5,628 nt of DNA, from positions 1 to 5,628 of the forward strand of contig CAMWIZ010000070.1 in assembly GCA_947174455.1 (NCBI GenBank), in the 5' to 3' direction. Numbering within the stretch: position 1 is the stretch's first letter; every line of letters starts with the position of its first letter. This document shows positions 1 to 5,628 of the stretch, in pieces. The position numbers and the translations under genes were made by a program. The DNA is from an uncultured Clostridia bacterium. GTDB lineage: Bacteria; Bacillota; Clostridia; Oscillospirales; Acutalibacteraceae. A model generated the notes under the pieces. It was not told the DNA's origin, ran no database searches, and was given only the letters and a program-made list of their open reading frames with translations.

Positions 1-117
1 CTTCCGAACAGTCAGTCTAATGTTCCACAGCAAATGCCAATTCCAAGCAGTCAGCCGAATGTTCCGCCGCAAATACCGCTTTCAAACGGTCAGTCTAATG
101 TGTCGCAGCAAACGCCA
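1..117 (+). repeat. Three tandem 39-bp coding repeats
   Basis: Copies lie at 1-39, 40-78 and 79-117, exactly in register with 13 codons each. By hand count, copy 1 differs from copy 2 at about 9 of 39 positions and from copy 3 at about 7. The shared core reads roughly S-Q-x-N-V-x-x-Q. Degenerate sequence of similar composition follows from 118. The array may extend left of the window. It encodes a flexible linker ahead of the FHA domain and could vary in copy number between strains. Confidence 0.85.
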
Positions 118-627
118 CAGTCTAATAATTCTCCTCAACCTATAAATGTTCCTCCATTTGCAAAACCTCAGACACCTGTGTCTGCTCCCTCGGTACCACG
201 TGGTACTGCGGTAAGAGCGGTGTCAAATCCGTTTGTAAATTCAGACGTGCAGAATCCGTTACAGTCTTTTAATGAGAACAGAGAGAGGGACGATGCTTCA
301 GTGATGGATGACATAACGGTCGCTGCTGAACCGATACCGTTTCTTATCAGAGAAAAGGATAATCATAAGGTCCTTATTGATAAGCCTGTTTGCAGGATAG
401 GCAAGGAGAGGGGTTATGTGGATTTCTGCATTGATGATAACATTGCAATCAGCAGAAGTCATGCAAATATTGTCAAAAAAGAAAATGATTATTTTATAGT
501 AGATACAGGTTCTACAAATCATACCTATGTCGATGGGAAGCAAATTCCTAATCGAACAGAGGTAAAGCTATTGCATGAATCTAAGATTAAACTTGCGAAT
601 GAATCCTTTGTATTCAGAATTTACTGA
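1..627 (+). CDS. FHA-domain protein, 3' part (5' end outside window)
   Basis: The frame is open from base 1 to the TGA at 625-627, giving 208 residues. The start lies upstream; the first internal ATG (34) sits inside a repeat without a ribosome binding site, so it is not the start. Residues 1-39 are three copies of a 13-residue Pro/Gln/Asn/Ser repeat, and residues 40 to about 110 remain Pro/Ser/Asn-rich and probably disordered. Residues about 113-208 form an FHA domain, a phosphothreonine-peptide binding fold. The hallmark residues are visible: RIG at 132-134, SRSH at 151-154, and the N-x-T-x-V-x-G segment with N173, T175 and G179. The domain ends the protein. No membrane segment is seen in this part. 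It probably reads threonines phosphorylated by the kinase encoded downstream; that pairing is inferred from proximity and family knowledge. Any further N-terminal domain lies outside the window. Confidence 0.93.
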   Translation, partial: LPNSQSNVPQQMPIPSSQPNVPPQIPLSNGQSNVSQQTPQSNNSPQPINVPPFAKPQTPVSAPSVPRGTAVRAVSNPFVNSDVQNPLQSFNENRERDDASVMDDITVAAEPIPFLIREKDNHKVLIDKPVCRIGKERGYVDFCIDDNIAISRSHANIVKKENDYFIVDTGSTNHTYVDGKQIPNRTEVKLLHESKIKLANESFVFRIY

Positions 628-639
628 TGGATTTAATAT

Positions 640-671
640 GTTAACGTTTGTCAGAGTAAATAAACGTTAAC
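640..671. repeat. Perfect 10-bp inverted repeat, possible operator
   Basis: GTTAACGTTT (640-649) and AAACGTTAAC (662-671) are exact reverse complements separated by 12 nt. The repeat starts 12 nt after the FHA stop codon. It is AT-rich and not followed by a T tract, so it is a poor intrinsic terminator. Its position, 36 nt upstream of the best -35 match, suits a dimeric regulator site. No regulator is identified and the function is inference. Confidence 0.5.
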
Positions 672-707
672 TATTGGGGAGTTTGTCGTAAAGTATACAA
701 AACAAAA

Positions 708-736
708 TTGGTATATTTCTTTTTGGAATATATAGT
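708..736 (+). promoter_or_regulatory. Candidate sigma-A promoter for the phosphatase-kinase operon
   Basis: TTGGTA (708-713; 4/6 to TTGACA) and TATAGT (731-736; 5/6 to TATAAT) are separated by exactly 17 bp. Transcription would begin near 743 and leave a leader of about 240 nt before the phosphatase start. This is the best -35/-10 pair I found in the gap. AT-rich DNA gives chance matches, so confidence is moderate to low. Confidence 0.38.
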
Positions 737-801
737 CAACGAGGATTTGTTATATAATAGTAAAATATAAACAAAATTTTGCTGTAAGATATTATATAAT
801 C

Positions 802-830
802 ATGCAAAGAGGAGTGTGTTCTCTTTGCGT
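802..830 (+). other. Leader stem-loop upstream of phosphatase gene
   Basis: GCAAAGAG (804-811) pairs perfectly with CTCTTTGC (821-828). The stem extends inward by G812-U820 and A813-U819 and outward by U803-G829 and A802-U830, giving 12 pairs around a 5-nt loop (814-818). No T run follows, so it is not a standard terminator. It lies within the predicted phosphatase leader RNA, about 155 nt before the start. A role in mRNA stability or as a protein-binding site is possible but unproven. Confidence 0.45.
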
Positions 831-969
831 AGCTGTATATTTTATTCATATAATGAAGCATATAACTACTCTGAGTTTGCGGATAACTGGTTTTATAGTC
901 AGATTAGGATACGTTACTTTACGTAGGTTTATGCATAATAAAATATTTACAGTAAAGTTAATGCTTTTA

Positions 970-980
970 AAGGATGGTGA
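970..980 (+). promoter_or_regulatory. Ribosome binding site that favours the GTG start at 986
   Basis: AAGGATGGTGA matches the anti-Shine-Dalgarno complement AAGGAGGTGA apart from one inserted T. The GGTGA block ends 5 nt before GTG at 986. The upstream ATG at 974 lies inside this site, with AAAGG directly abutting it and no usable spacer, so it is a less likely start. Confidence 0.6.
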
Positions 981-985
981 ACACG

Positions 986-1753
986 GTGGAATTTATTGCA
1001 TCTGCCAGCACTGATATCGGCAACGTAAAGAAAACTAACCAGGACAGCTTGAATGTTAGAGTTATTTCTTCCTCAGCAGGCAACATGGTTTTTGCGGTTC
1101 TGTGTGACGGAATGGGAGGACTCGCAAAGGGAGAGGTTGCCAGTGCCACCGTTCTGACTGCATTTAGAAATTGGTCAAACGAGGTACTGCCAAAGCTGTG
1201 TGTATCGGGTATAGACGATGATGTCATTCGAGAGGAGTGGACAAAGCTTGCCCGTGAATGCAACGAGAAAATTAAAATTTACGGCAAGCGGTCTGCTTGT
1301 AACCTGGGAACTACGCTTACAGCAATGCTCTTGACGGAAGAACGGTACTACATTGTAAACGTGGGCGATACAAGAGCATATGAGATATTTAATTATGTAG
1401 CTGTACTTACAAAGGATCAGACAGTGGTTGCAAGAGAGGTAGAGTTAGGGAACTTAACCCCTGAACAAGCGGAAACCGATCCGAGAAGGAGTGTACTTTT
1501 GCAGTGCATAGGCTCGTCTGATGTGGTGTATCCTGAATTTTTCTTTGGGGAAACAAAGAAAGGTGCTGTATATATGCTGTGCAGTGATGGTTTCAGGCAC
1601 GAAATAACTACCGATGATATTTTTTATTACTTTAAGCCTGACAGAATGTTAGACAGCGAGTCCATGCGTGTGGGTGAGCTTACCCTTATAGAACTTAACA
1701 AGCAAAGAGAAGAACGTGACAACATCTCAGTTATAACCGTTAAGACTTACTGA
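986..1753 (+). CDS. PP2C-family serine/threonine protein phosphatase
   Basis: This is a cytosolic metal-dependent (Mg/Mn) phosphatase that removes phosphate from Ser/Thr residues, presumably on targets of the kinase encoded next. From GTG 986 it is 255 residues, the usual size of a stand-alone bacterial PP2C of the PrpC/Stp type. The motifs run in order: TNQD with D20, CDGMGG with D41 and G42, GDTRAY at 127-132, KDQT near 144, LCSDG with D201, and the terminal RDN with D245 and N246. All metal-binding aspartates expected for the family are present. The usual H-P-x-R segment before the LTRALG-like block reads TDPRRS, so the common histidine is replaced. No signal peptide or membrane segment is seen. 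ATG 974 would add four residues but lacks a spaced ribosome binding site. The kinase gene follows after 19 nt, so the two are almost certainly cotranscribed. Confidence 0.95.
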   Translation: MEFIASASTDIGNVKKTNQDSLNVRVISSSAGNMVFAVLCDGMGGLAKGEVASATVLTAFRNWSNEVLPKLCVSGIDDDVIREEWTKLARECNEKIKIYGKRSACNLGTTLTAMLLTEERYYIVNVGDTRAYEIFNYVAVLTKDQTVVAREVELGNLTPEQAETDPRRSVLLQCIGSSDVVYPEFFFGETKKGAVYMLCSDGFRHEITTDDIFYYFKPDRMLDSESMRVGELTLIELNKQREERDNISVITVKTY

Positions 1754-1772
1754 CGGCATAGGAGGAAATGAT

Positions 1773-3554
1773 ATGTTAGAAATAGGGTCAATGGTTAACG
1801 GAAAATACCGTGTGCTTCGTGAGATAGGTCATGGCGGTATGAGTGTTGTTTACATGGCTATAGATGAAAAAGCCAATAAGACATGGGCTATTAAGGAAGT
1901 GCGTAAGGACGGTGTGCTTGACTTCGAGGCTGTCAGACAGGGACTTGCGGTTGAAACCGAAATGCTGAAAAGGCTGCGTCATCCCAACCTGCCGAGTATA
2001 GTTGATGTAATAGAGGACGATGAAATACTTCTTATCGTAATGGATTATGTTGAGGGAAATGCTTTGTCAAAGGAACTTACCGAGCATGGGGCACAGCCGC
2101 AGGAAAAGGTTGTGGAGTGGGCAAAGCAGTTGTGTGATGTACTCGGATACCTGCACTCCCGTACACCTGCTATAATTTATCGTGATATGAAGCCGTCCAA
2201 CATTATGCTTAAACCCAACGGTCAAATTGTTCTGATTGACTTCGGTACGGCGAGAGAATATAAGGATAAAAATTTAGCGGATACCACCTGCCTTGGCACG
2301 GTGGGGTATGCTGCCCCCGAACAGTTCGGAGGAATGGGACAGACTGATGCCCGCACCGATATCTACGGACTGGGTGCAACCTTGTATCATCTGTTGACTG
2401 GAAATAATCCTAGCCAGCCCCCATACCAGATTAAGCCTATCCGCAGTATTAACACATCACTCTCAAACGGGTTGGAGAAAATTGTAGAAAAATGTACACA
2501 GCGTGACCCTGACGAAAGATATAAGTCCTGTGCCGAGCTTATGTATGACTTGGAGCATTACGATGAGATAGACGATCAGCATAAGAAACGCCAGCGGGCG
2601 AAGGTTATGCTGTTTGCAGTATCGCTGGTTGTTTCTTTGGCCTCGCTTGCGTCGGGTATAACAACACAGGCATTGTATGTCAACCAGCAGAACAGTACTT
2701 ATGATGCCAGAATGTCCGATGCTGCCCAGGAACAGAGGAATCTTTCAGAAAGGATGGATATTTACCGTGAATGTATATCTATGGCAGGCAAACAGGGCGA
2801 AGCAGATCCGTTTTTAAAGATGATAGAGCTTTACGAGCAGTACGATTCAAACGGGCAACCGTCCGATATTTATAAGTTTGAGTCATCGGAACGCAACGAT
2901 ATGCAAAGCTTAATCTACAGTCAAAGTAATGAACTAAAAGCAAGAGGGAATTATGCTGAGGTTTGCTACCAAATGGGTGTTACAACATGGCTTTACTATT
3001 ACGGTGAGAGTGGATACTGCGGTTCGGATAACGGTTCATATGACAGTATGATAAGCTCATACACGTGGTTTAAGGAGTGTATGGATGAAATCGAAAGAAC
3101 CAACATGGATTTTAAGAATAAAAACCTGGCAGAGATATATTATAAGCTTTCAAAGTTTGCTAAGGATGAGAACAGTATAGGATTAGACGGTTCCGGTGCG
3201 GAAGCATACAGCAGCATTTACACTGACCTGTGCAGTATGGTTAAGAAGGTAAATAACCAAACACCTATAATGCAGCTTAGAGTGTATGACTATGCTACCT
3301 ATTTGATGTATAAGAGGACTGCTAATTTTCAGCAGGCGGGAAAAAGCGAGAGAAATCTGACCGATCTTTGCAATCAAATAGAAGAGGCAATGGATGGTAT
3401 TACTGTTGCAAGCGATGCTGAGCAGGAATTATATGACCGAATTATGGCACGTTACAATACGGACGGCATAATGGGTTTGAAAGAAACTATACATTATCAG
3501 TACAATAACGGTGCTGAACTAACAGAGGAAAATACAGCGGGAGGTAATGAGTGA
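1773..3554 (+). CDS. Transmembrane serine/threonine protein kinase with a non-PASTA ectodomain
   Basis: The 593-residue protein starts at an ATG preceded by GGAGG (1761-1765) with a 7-nt spacer. Residues about 12-265 are a Hanks-type kinase domain. It has a glycine loop GHGGMSVVY at 19-27, ATP-binding K41, helix-C E61, a catalytic loop YRDMKPSN with D138, K140 and N143, DFG at 156-158, G-T-x-G-Y at 175-179, APE at 181-183, D196 and R249. All catalytic residues are present. Y136 replaces the usual His of HRD, and R137 marks it as an RD kinase, probably switched on by activation-loop threonines (T171, T172, T176). A basic stretch (KKRQRAK, 271-277) precedes one membrane helix at about 278-300, putting the kinase inside the cell. 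Residues about 301-593 are outside, look mainly helical and weakly TPR-like, and contain six cysteines (334, 398, 416, 436, 487, 533). No PASTA repeats are seen, so calling it PrkC would be wrong. The ligand is unknown. The next gene overlaps its stop codon. Confidence 0.96.
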   Translation: MLEIGSMVNGKYRVLREIGHGGMSVVYMAIDEKANKTWAIKEVRKDGVLDFEAVRQGLAVETEMLKRLRHPNLPSIVDVIEDDEILLIVMDYVEGNALSKELTEHGAQPQEKVVEWAKQLCDVLGYLHSRTPAIIYRDMKPSNIMLKPNGQIVLIDFGTAREYKDKNLADTTCLGTVGYAAPEQFGGMGQTDARTDIYGLGATLYHLLTGNNPSQPPYQIKPIRSINTSLSNGLEKIVEKCTQRDPDERYKSCAELMYDLEHYDEIDDQHKKRQRAKVMLFAVSLVVSLASLASGITTQALYVNQQNSTYDARMSDAAQEQRNLSERMDIYRECISMAGKQGEADPFLKMIELYEQYDSNGQPSDIYKFESSERNDMQSLIYSQSNELKARGNYAEVCYQMGVTTWLYYYGESGYCGSDNGSYDSMISSYTWFKECMDEIERTNMDFKNKNLAEIYYKLSKFAKDENSIGLDGSGAEAYSSIYTDLCSMVKKVNNQTPIMQLRVYDYATYLMYKRTANFQQAGKSERNLTDLCNQIEEAMDGITVASDAEQELYDRIMARYNTDGIMGLKETIHYQYNNGAELTEENTAGGNE

Positions 3555-4336
3555 TGCATGCGATATCTATTTTTTTGTTTGTACTCTCGGGCATTGCTTT
3601 TGTAGCTGCTGTTATATTTTTCTTTGCATTCAATATTCCCATGGTTATAGGTGACCTTTCGGGTCACAATGCTAAAAAGGCTATTAAGGATATCGAAAGA
3701 CACTCTAAGGAAACAGGGCATCTTCATAAGAATTACCGTTATGATAACAGAAGTATTACGGAAGATCCCCCAAGCAATATGGGTGTTTCGACCGTAAATA
3801 CTGACAATAAATCGTCCTCAGTGCGGTCATCAAAACCAAGTTCCTCTCAAGACATTGTAGTTAAGAACGTAAGAAGCGAAACAGGTGTTTTGAGCACATA
3901 TAATCCAAGCTCCTACAAACCGAATACTTCGGTTATTATACCGTCCCAGAGCGGAAGTTACAGTGGAACTGCAAAAGCTATGGATAATAGAGAAGAAATA
4001 ACAAGGGAAGTTCCGTCAGTTAACAGCAATTCACAGCAGGCGGCAGTACATACAGGTGCAGAACAAGCTAAGGGGGATAATATTTCCTCCAAAAAGGACG
4101 AAGAACGCAGAAATGCAGAACAGGCTGCACAGTTTAAAAAGTCCGAACCAAAAGGCGATCCGGTACCTGCTGTACAGGAAAATGACAAGGTTACGTTGGA
4201 GTTTGCAAACGATAATGCCGCTGAGCAACACGATACATTATCTGACAGTGTGACAGTTATGTCAGATGTAAAAGATGAGAAGTTTAAGGTAATTTATGAA
4301 TTGGGATTCTATGAAAGCGAGGAAATAATAGAATAA
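3554..4336 (+). CDS. Uncharacterised single-pass membrane protein coupled to the kinase
   Basis: The ATG at 3554 overlaps the kinase TGA (TGATG), with GGGAGGT (3539-3545) 8 nt upstream. GTG at 3551 is an alternative start adding one residue. The product is 260 residues. Residues 4-26 form a hydrophobic membrane helix, followed at once by IPMVIGDLSG (28-37) and a basic helix-like segment, AKKAIKDIE (40-48). Residues about 50-225 are rich in Ser, Asn, Lys, Glu and Gln and probably disordered, with a charged helical patch near 175-195. The last 17 residues (244-260) look ordered again, with a hydrophobic/acidic pattern ending SEEIIE. I have a memory-based impression that short proteins with the IGDLSG-like juxtamembrane block and a conserved C-terminal block recur near Clostridia kinase/phosphatase genes; I cannot verify this here. 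The function is unknown. Tight coupling suggests a substrate, adaptor or regulator of the kinase. Topology is uncertain, because positive charge after the helix favours the long tail inside. Confidence 0.85.
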   Translation: MHAISIFLFVLSGIAFVAAVIFFFAFNIPMVIGDLSGHNAKKAIKDIERHSKETGHLHKNYRYDNRSITEDPPSNMGVSTVNTDNKSSSVRSSKPSSSQDIVVKNVRSETGVLSTYNPSSYKPNTSVIIPSQSGSYSGTAKAMDNREEITREVPSVNSNSQQAAVHTGAEQAKGDNISSKKDEERRNAEQAAQFKKSEPKGDPVPAVQENDKVTLEFANDNAAEQHDTLSDSVTVMSDVKDEKFKVIYELGFYESEEIIE

Positions 4337-4360
4337 ATATTTGTAACGCTTTCTCTATCA

Positions 4361-4406
4361 TTGTACTAGTCTCTGTTTAAAATTTATTGAACAGGGGTTA
4401 GTACAG
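4361..4406 (+). other. Long stem-loop in the leader of the Ig-like gene
   Basis: Bases 4361-4380 pair with 4387-4406 without a mismatch: 20 pairs, five of them G-U, around a 6-nt loop (4381-4386). Five more pairs (4356-4360 with 4411-4415) can form beyond a 4-nt A bulge on the 3' side. No T tract follows on either strand, so it is not a classical intrinsic terminator. It sits 25 nt after the stop of the upstream gene and 130 nt before the next start. It may act as an mRNA processing or stability element, or modulate expression between the signalling genes and the surface-protein gene. I do not recognise a known riboswitch class. The rest of the gap (4416-4519) shows no clear promoter or structure. 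Confidence 0.55.
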
Positions 4407-4535
4407 AAAATGATACACAGGTATTCAGTGTCTTTAGGTTAGGTATGGGTTTTATCATCCGGTTCTGCAATAGGTTTGTATGTCCGCTTGTTATTGTACT
4501 TGACTGCAGATATCAGTATGGGGGAGTGAGCACAG

Positions 4536-5628
4536 ATGAAATATATGTTAGAGATAAAGCAGGTTGTTCGTTGCAGCCTGCTCGTTTTAATATCTGTATC
4601 TGCGGTTTTGCTGGGCAGTTTTTTTGTAACAGGTGACTGTGCAGACGCACTTTACCCTTTAACCGCTGCTGCAGATACTACGGATACAGTGAAAACAAAT
4701 GACAGTGAACAGAATTATGATTCAAACAGAGATAAGCCCGTGATTGAAATATCCGGAGTTGATAATCTTGTTTCTAACAGTGAAACTATAAAGCCGATTA
4801 TAACTTATCTTGACGAAAGTTTTGTTTCGGGAAGAACTGAAATTTCATTGGTAGGTGCTAATTTGGGTAAGGTAGACGTTAGCTATAACAGGGAATTTTC
4901 TCCGAAAGGCTCTTATATAGTTCTCCAAAATATTGAGCAGGATGACGTCTATACGCTTACTGTCAAGGTAACTGACGGGAATGGCAGGAGCGAAATTGTA
5001 AGCAAAGACTTTTCTGTAAACCGCAGCGGTTCGACTTTTTCCTGTGAGAACTGCGGTGAGATAAGCGGAAAAACAGTAATCAATGTTAATGACATAATTG
5101 TGAATGAATACTGCGTTGATAAGCTTGAAAGCTATGATATAACACTTTTTAAAAACAGCTTAACTCTCAAATTGGTGGAGGGCAAGGATTTTGAGGTTAA
5201 TATTATAGGCGATAAGACTAGTGGCTTTAGGTATGATTACACTTTATTTGCGGAAAATTTTGAAGACGATGCCGACTATGCAGTTAGGATACATTCAATA
5301 GGTAAAAAATCGGATTATAATGAGAGTACTGCTAATGTATCAGAATCCCAATACAACCTTGAATTTTCTATTGATAAAATTCCGCCTGAAATAAATATTT
5401 TGACAGATTTTAAGAGTGAGACAACATATTATGAAATAAGCAAATTTGTACTTTTTACTGTTACCGATAACAGCGATTCGATTTCATTTGTAAGCGTTAC
5501 CGTGGACGGACAGGAAACTGCAAGGTGGGATAAAGGGGAGGAAAATCAGGGGGGACATTTCCCTGAAGATAATGTTTTTTCCTTTTTTATTGGTGGAAAT
5601 ACGTTAGAGCCGCATAATGTTGCTATTC
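4536..5628 (+). CDS. Exported Ig-like domain protein, N-terminal part (3' end outside window)
   Basis: From ATG 4536 the frame stays open for 364 codons to the right edge. A G-rich Shine-Dalgarno sequence, GGGGGAG (4520-4526), lies 9 nt upstream. Residues 1-12 are a basic n-region and about 13-31 a hydrophobic core. Possible signal peptidase sites follow ADA (36-38) or AAA (44-46); an uncleaved anchor is also possible. Residues about 67-163 form a first beta-rich Ig-like unit that begins KPVIEISGV and ends near FSVNR. A second region, about 164-282, contains a CxxC pair (C170, C173) plus C193. It ends in FSIDKIPPEI, the D-K-x-x-P linker typical of consecutive bacterial Ig-like repeats. A third unit starts near 283 and is cut by the edge. 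Such proteins are usually large and surface-located in Clostridia. The role may be adhesion or cell-wall interaction, but the sequence does not show a ligand. It lies downstream of the kinase operon, possibly cotranscribed through the 199-nt leader. Confidence 0.88.
   Translation, partial: MKYMLEIKQVVRCSLLVLISVSAVLLGSFFVTGDCADALYPLTAAADTTDTVKTNDSEQNYDSNRDKPVIEISGVDNLVSNSETIKPIITYLDESFVSGRTEISLVGANLGKVDVSYNREFSPKGSYIVLQNIEQDDVYTLTVKVTDGNGRSEIVSKDFSVNRSGSTFSCENCGEISGKTVINVNDIIVNEYCVDKLESYDITLFKNSLTLKLVEGKDFEVNIIGDKTSGFRYDYTLFAENFEDDADYAVRIHSIGKKSDYNESTANVSESQYNLEFSIDKIPPEINILTDFKSETTYYEISKFVLFTVTDNSDSISFVSVTVDGQETARWDKGEENQGGHFPEDNVFSFFIGGNTLEPHNVAI

Larger units (their letters stand above)
628..985 (+). 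other. Intergenic/leader region between FHA and phosphatase genes
   Basis: This 358-nt AT-rich stretch has no convincing gene. A 70-codon frame beginning at 802 lacks a ribosome binding site and runs into the phosphatase gene in another frame. The region holds the inverted repeat at 640-671, the best promoter match at 708-736, and a second -10-like TATAAT at 753-758 with a TG three bases upstream but no -35 match. A third TATAAT lies at 795-800, again without a -35. The leader hairpin is at 802-830 and the phosphatase ribosome binding site at 970-980. No strong intrinsic terminator closes the FHA gene, so read-through from FHA into the phosphatase is possible. The rest (about 831-960) shows nothing recognisable apart from a weak 5-bp inverted repeat (910-914/921-925). 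Confidence 0.6.

Noticed and set aside
691..724. Possible terminator: AAGTATAC/GTATATTT stem followed by CTTTTT
   Set aside because: The stem is 8 pairs, almost all A-U with one G-U, and the loop is 12 nt, too weak for a convincing intrinsic terminator. Its 3' arm overlaps the better promoter match.
802..1014. 70-codon frame on the + strand ahead of and overlapping the phosphatase start
   Set aside because: It has no ribosome binding site, contains the leader hairpin at its start, runs into the well-supported phosphatase gene in another frame, and its product resembles no family I know.
3958..4253. Open frames on both strands inside the membrane-protein gene
   Set aside because: They are frame shadows of the biased Ser/Asn/Lys-rich coding sequence; none has its own start signal.
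4337..4535. Riboswitch in the leader of the Ig-like gene
   Set aside because: A long hairpin is present, but I could not recognise the conserved core of any known riboswitch class.
4445..4636. 63-codon + strand frame across the start of the Ig-like gene
   Set aside because: It overlaps the signal-peptide region of a clearly coding frame, has no clear ribosome binding site, and its sequence looks like out-of-frame translation.
1..5628. CRISPR array, tRNA/rRNA, insertion sequence or attachment site
   Set aside because: I saw no spaced direct repeats, RNA gene signatures, transposase motifs or terminal inverted repeats. The only direct array is the coding repeat at 1-117.

Overview
The window looks like a chromosomal segment of a Gram-positive Firmicute, probably a gut-type Clostridia close to Ruminococcus or Lachnospiraceae. 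This rests on the moderate-to-low GC content, strong GGAGG-type ribosome binding sites, short or overlapping gene junctions, AT-rich sigma-A-like promoter elements, and the style of the exported Ig-like protein. The genus is inference; no marker gene is present.

All five genes lie on the + strand. (1) At 1-627 is the 3' part of an FHA-domain protein with a Pro/Gln/Asn/Ser-rich repetitive linker, cut by the left edge. (2) At 628-985 is a 358-nt gap with a perfect 10-bp inverted repeat, a plausible promoter and a 12-bp leader hairpin. (3) At 986-1753 is a complete PP2C-family Ser/Thr phosphatase, most likely starting at GTG. (4) At 1773-3554 is a membrane-spanning Ser/Thr protein kinase with an unusual extracytoplasmic region of about 290 residues in place of PASTA repeats. 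(5) At 3554-4336 is a single-pass membrane protein with a disordered middle and short, apparently ordered blocks at both ends; its start codon overlaps the kinase stop. (6) At 4337-4535 is a 199-nt leader with a 20-bp hairpin. (7) From 4536 to the right edge runs the N-terminal part of an exported protein with Ig-like beta-sandwich segments. This last frame has no stop inside the window.

The genes form a coherent phospho-signalling module. The kinase (writer) has an outside sensor region, the phosphatase (eraser) is cytosolic, and the FHA protein is a phosphothreonine reader. The small membrane protein is translationally coupled to the kinase and is a candidate substrate or adaptor. The Ig-like protein places a surface function next to the module. 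The kinase/phosphatase/FHA trio resembles the threonine-phosphorylation pathway of proteobacterial type VI secretion (PpkA-PppA-Fha), and FHA and kinase genes also occur near Gram-positive secretion loci. No secretion gene is visible here, so that link is inference. The least-described parts are the kinase ectodomain, the coupled membrane protein and the long hairpin ahead of the Ig-like gene.
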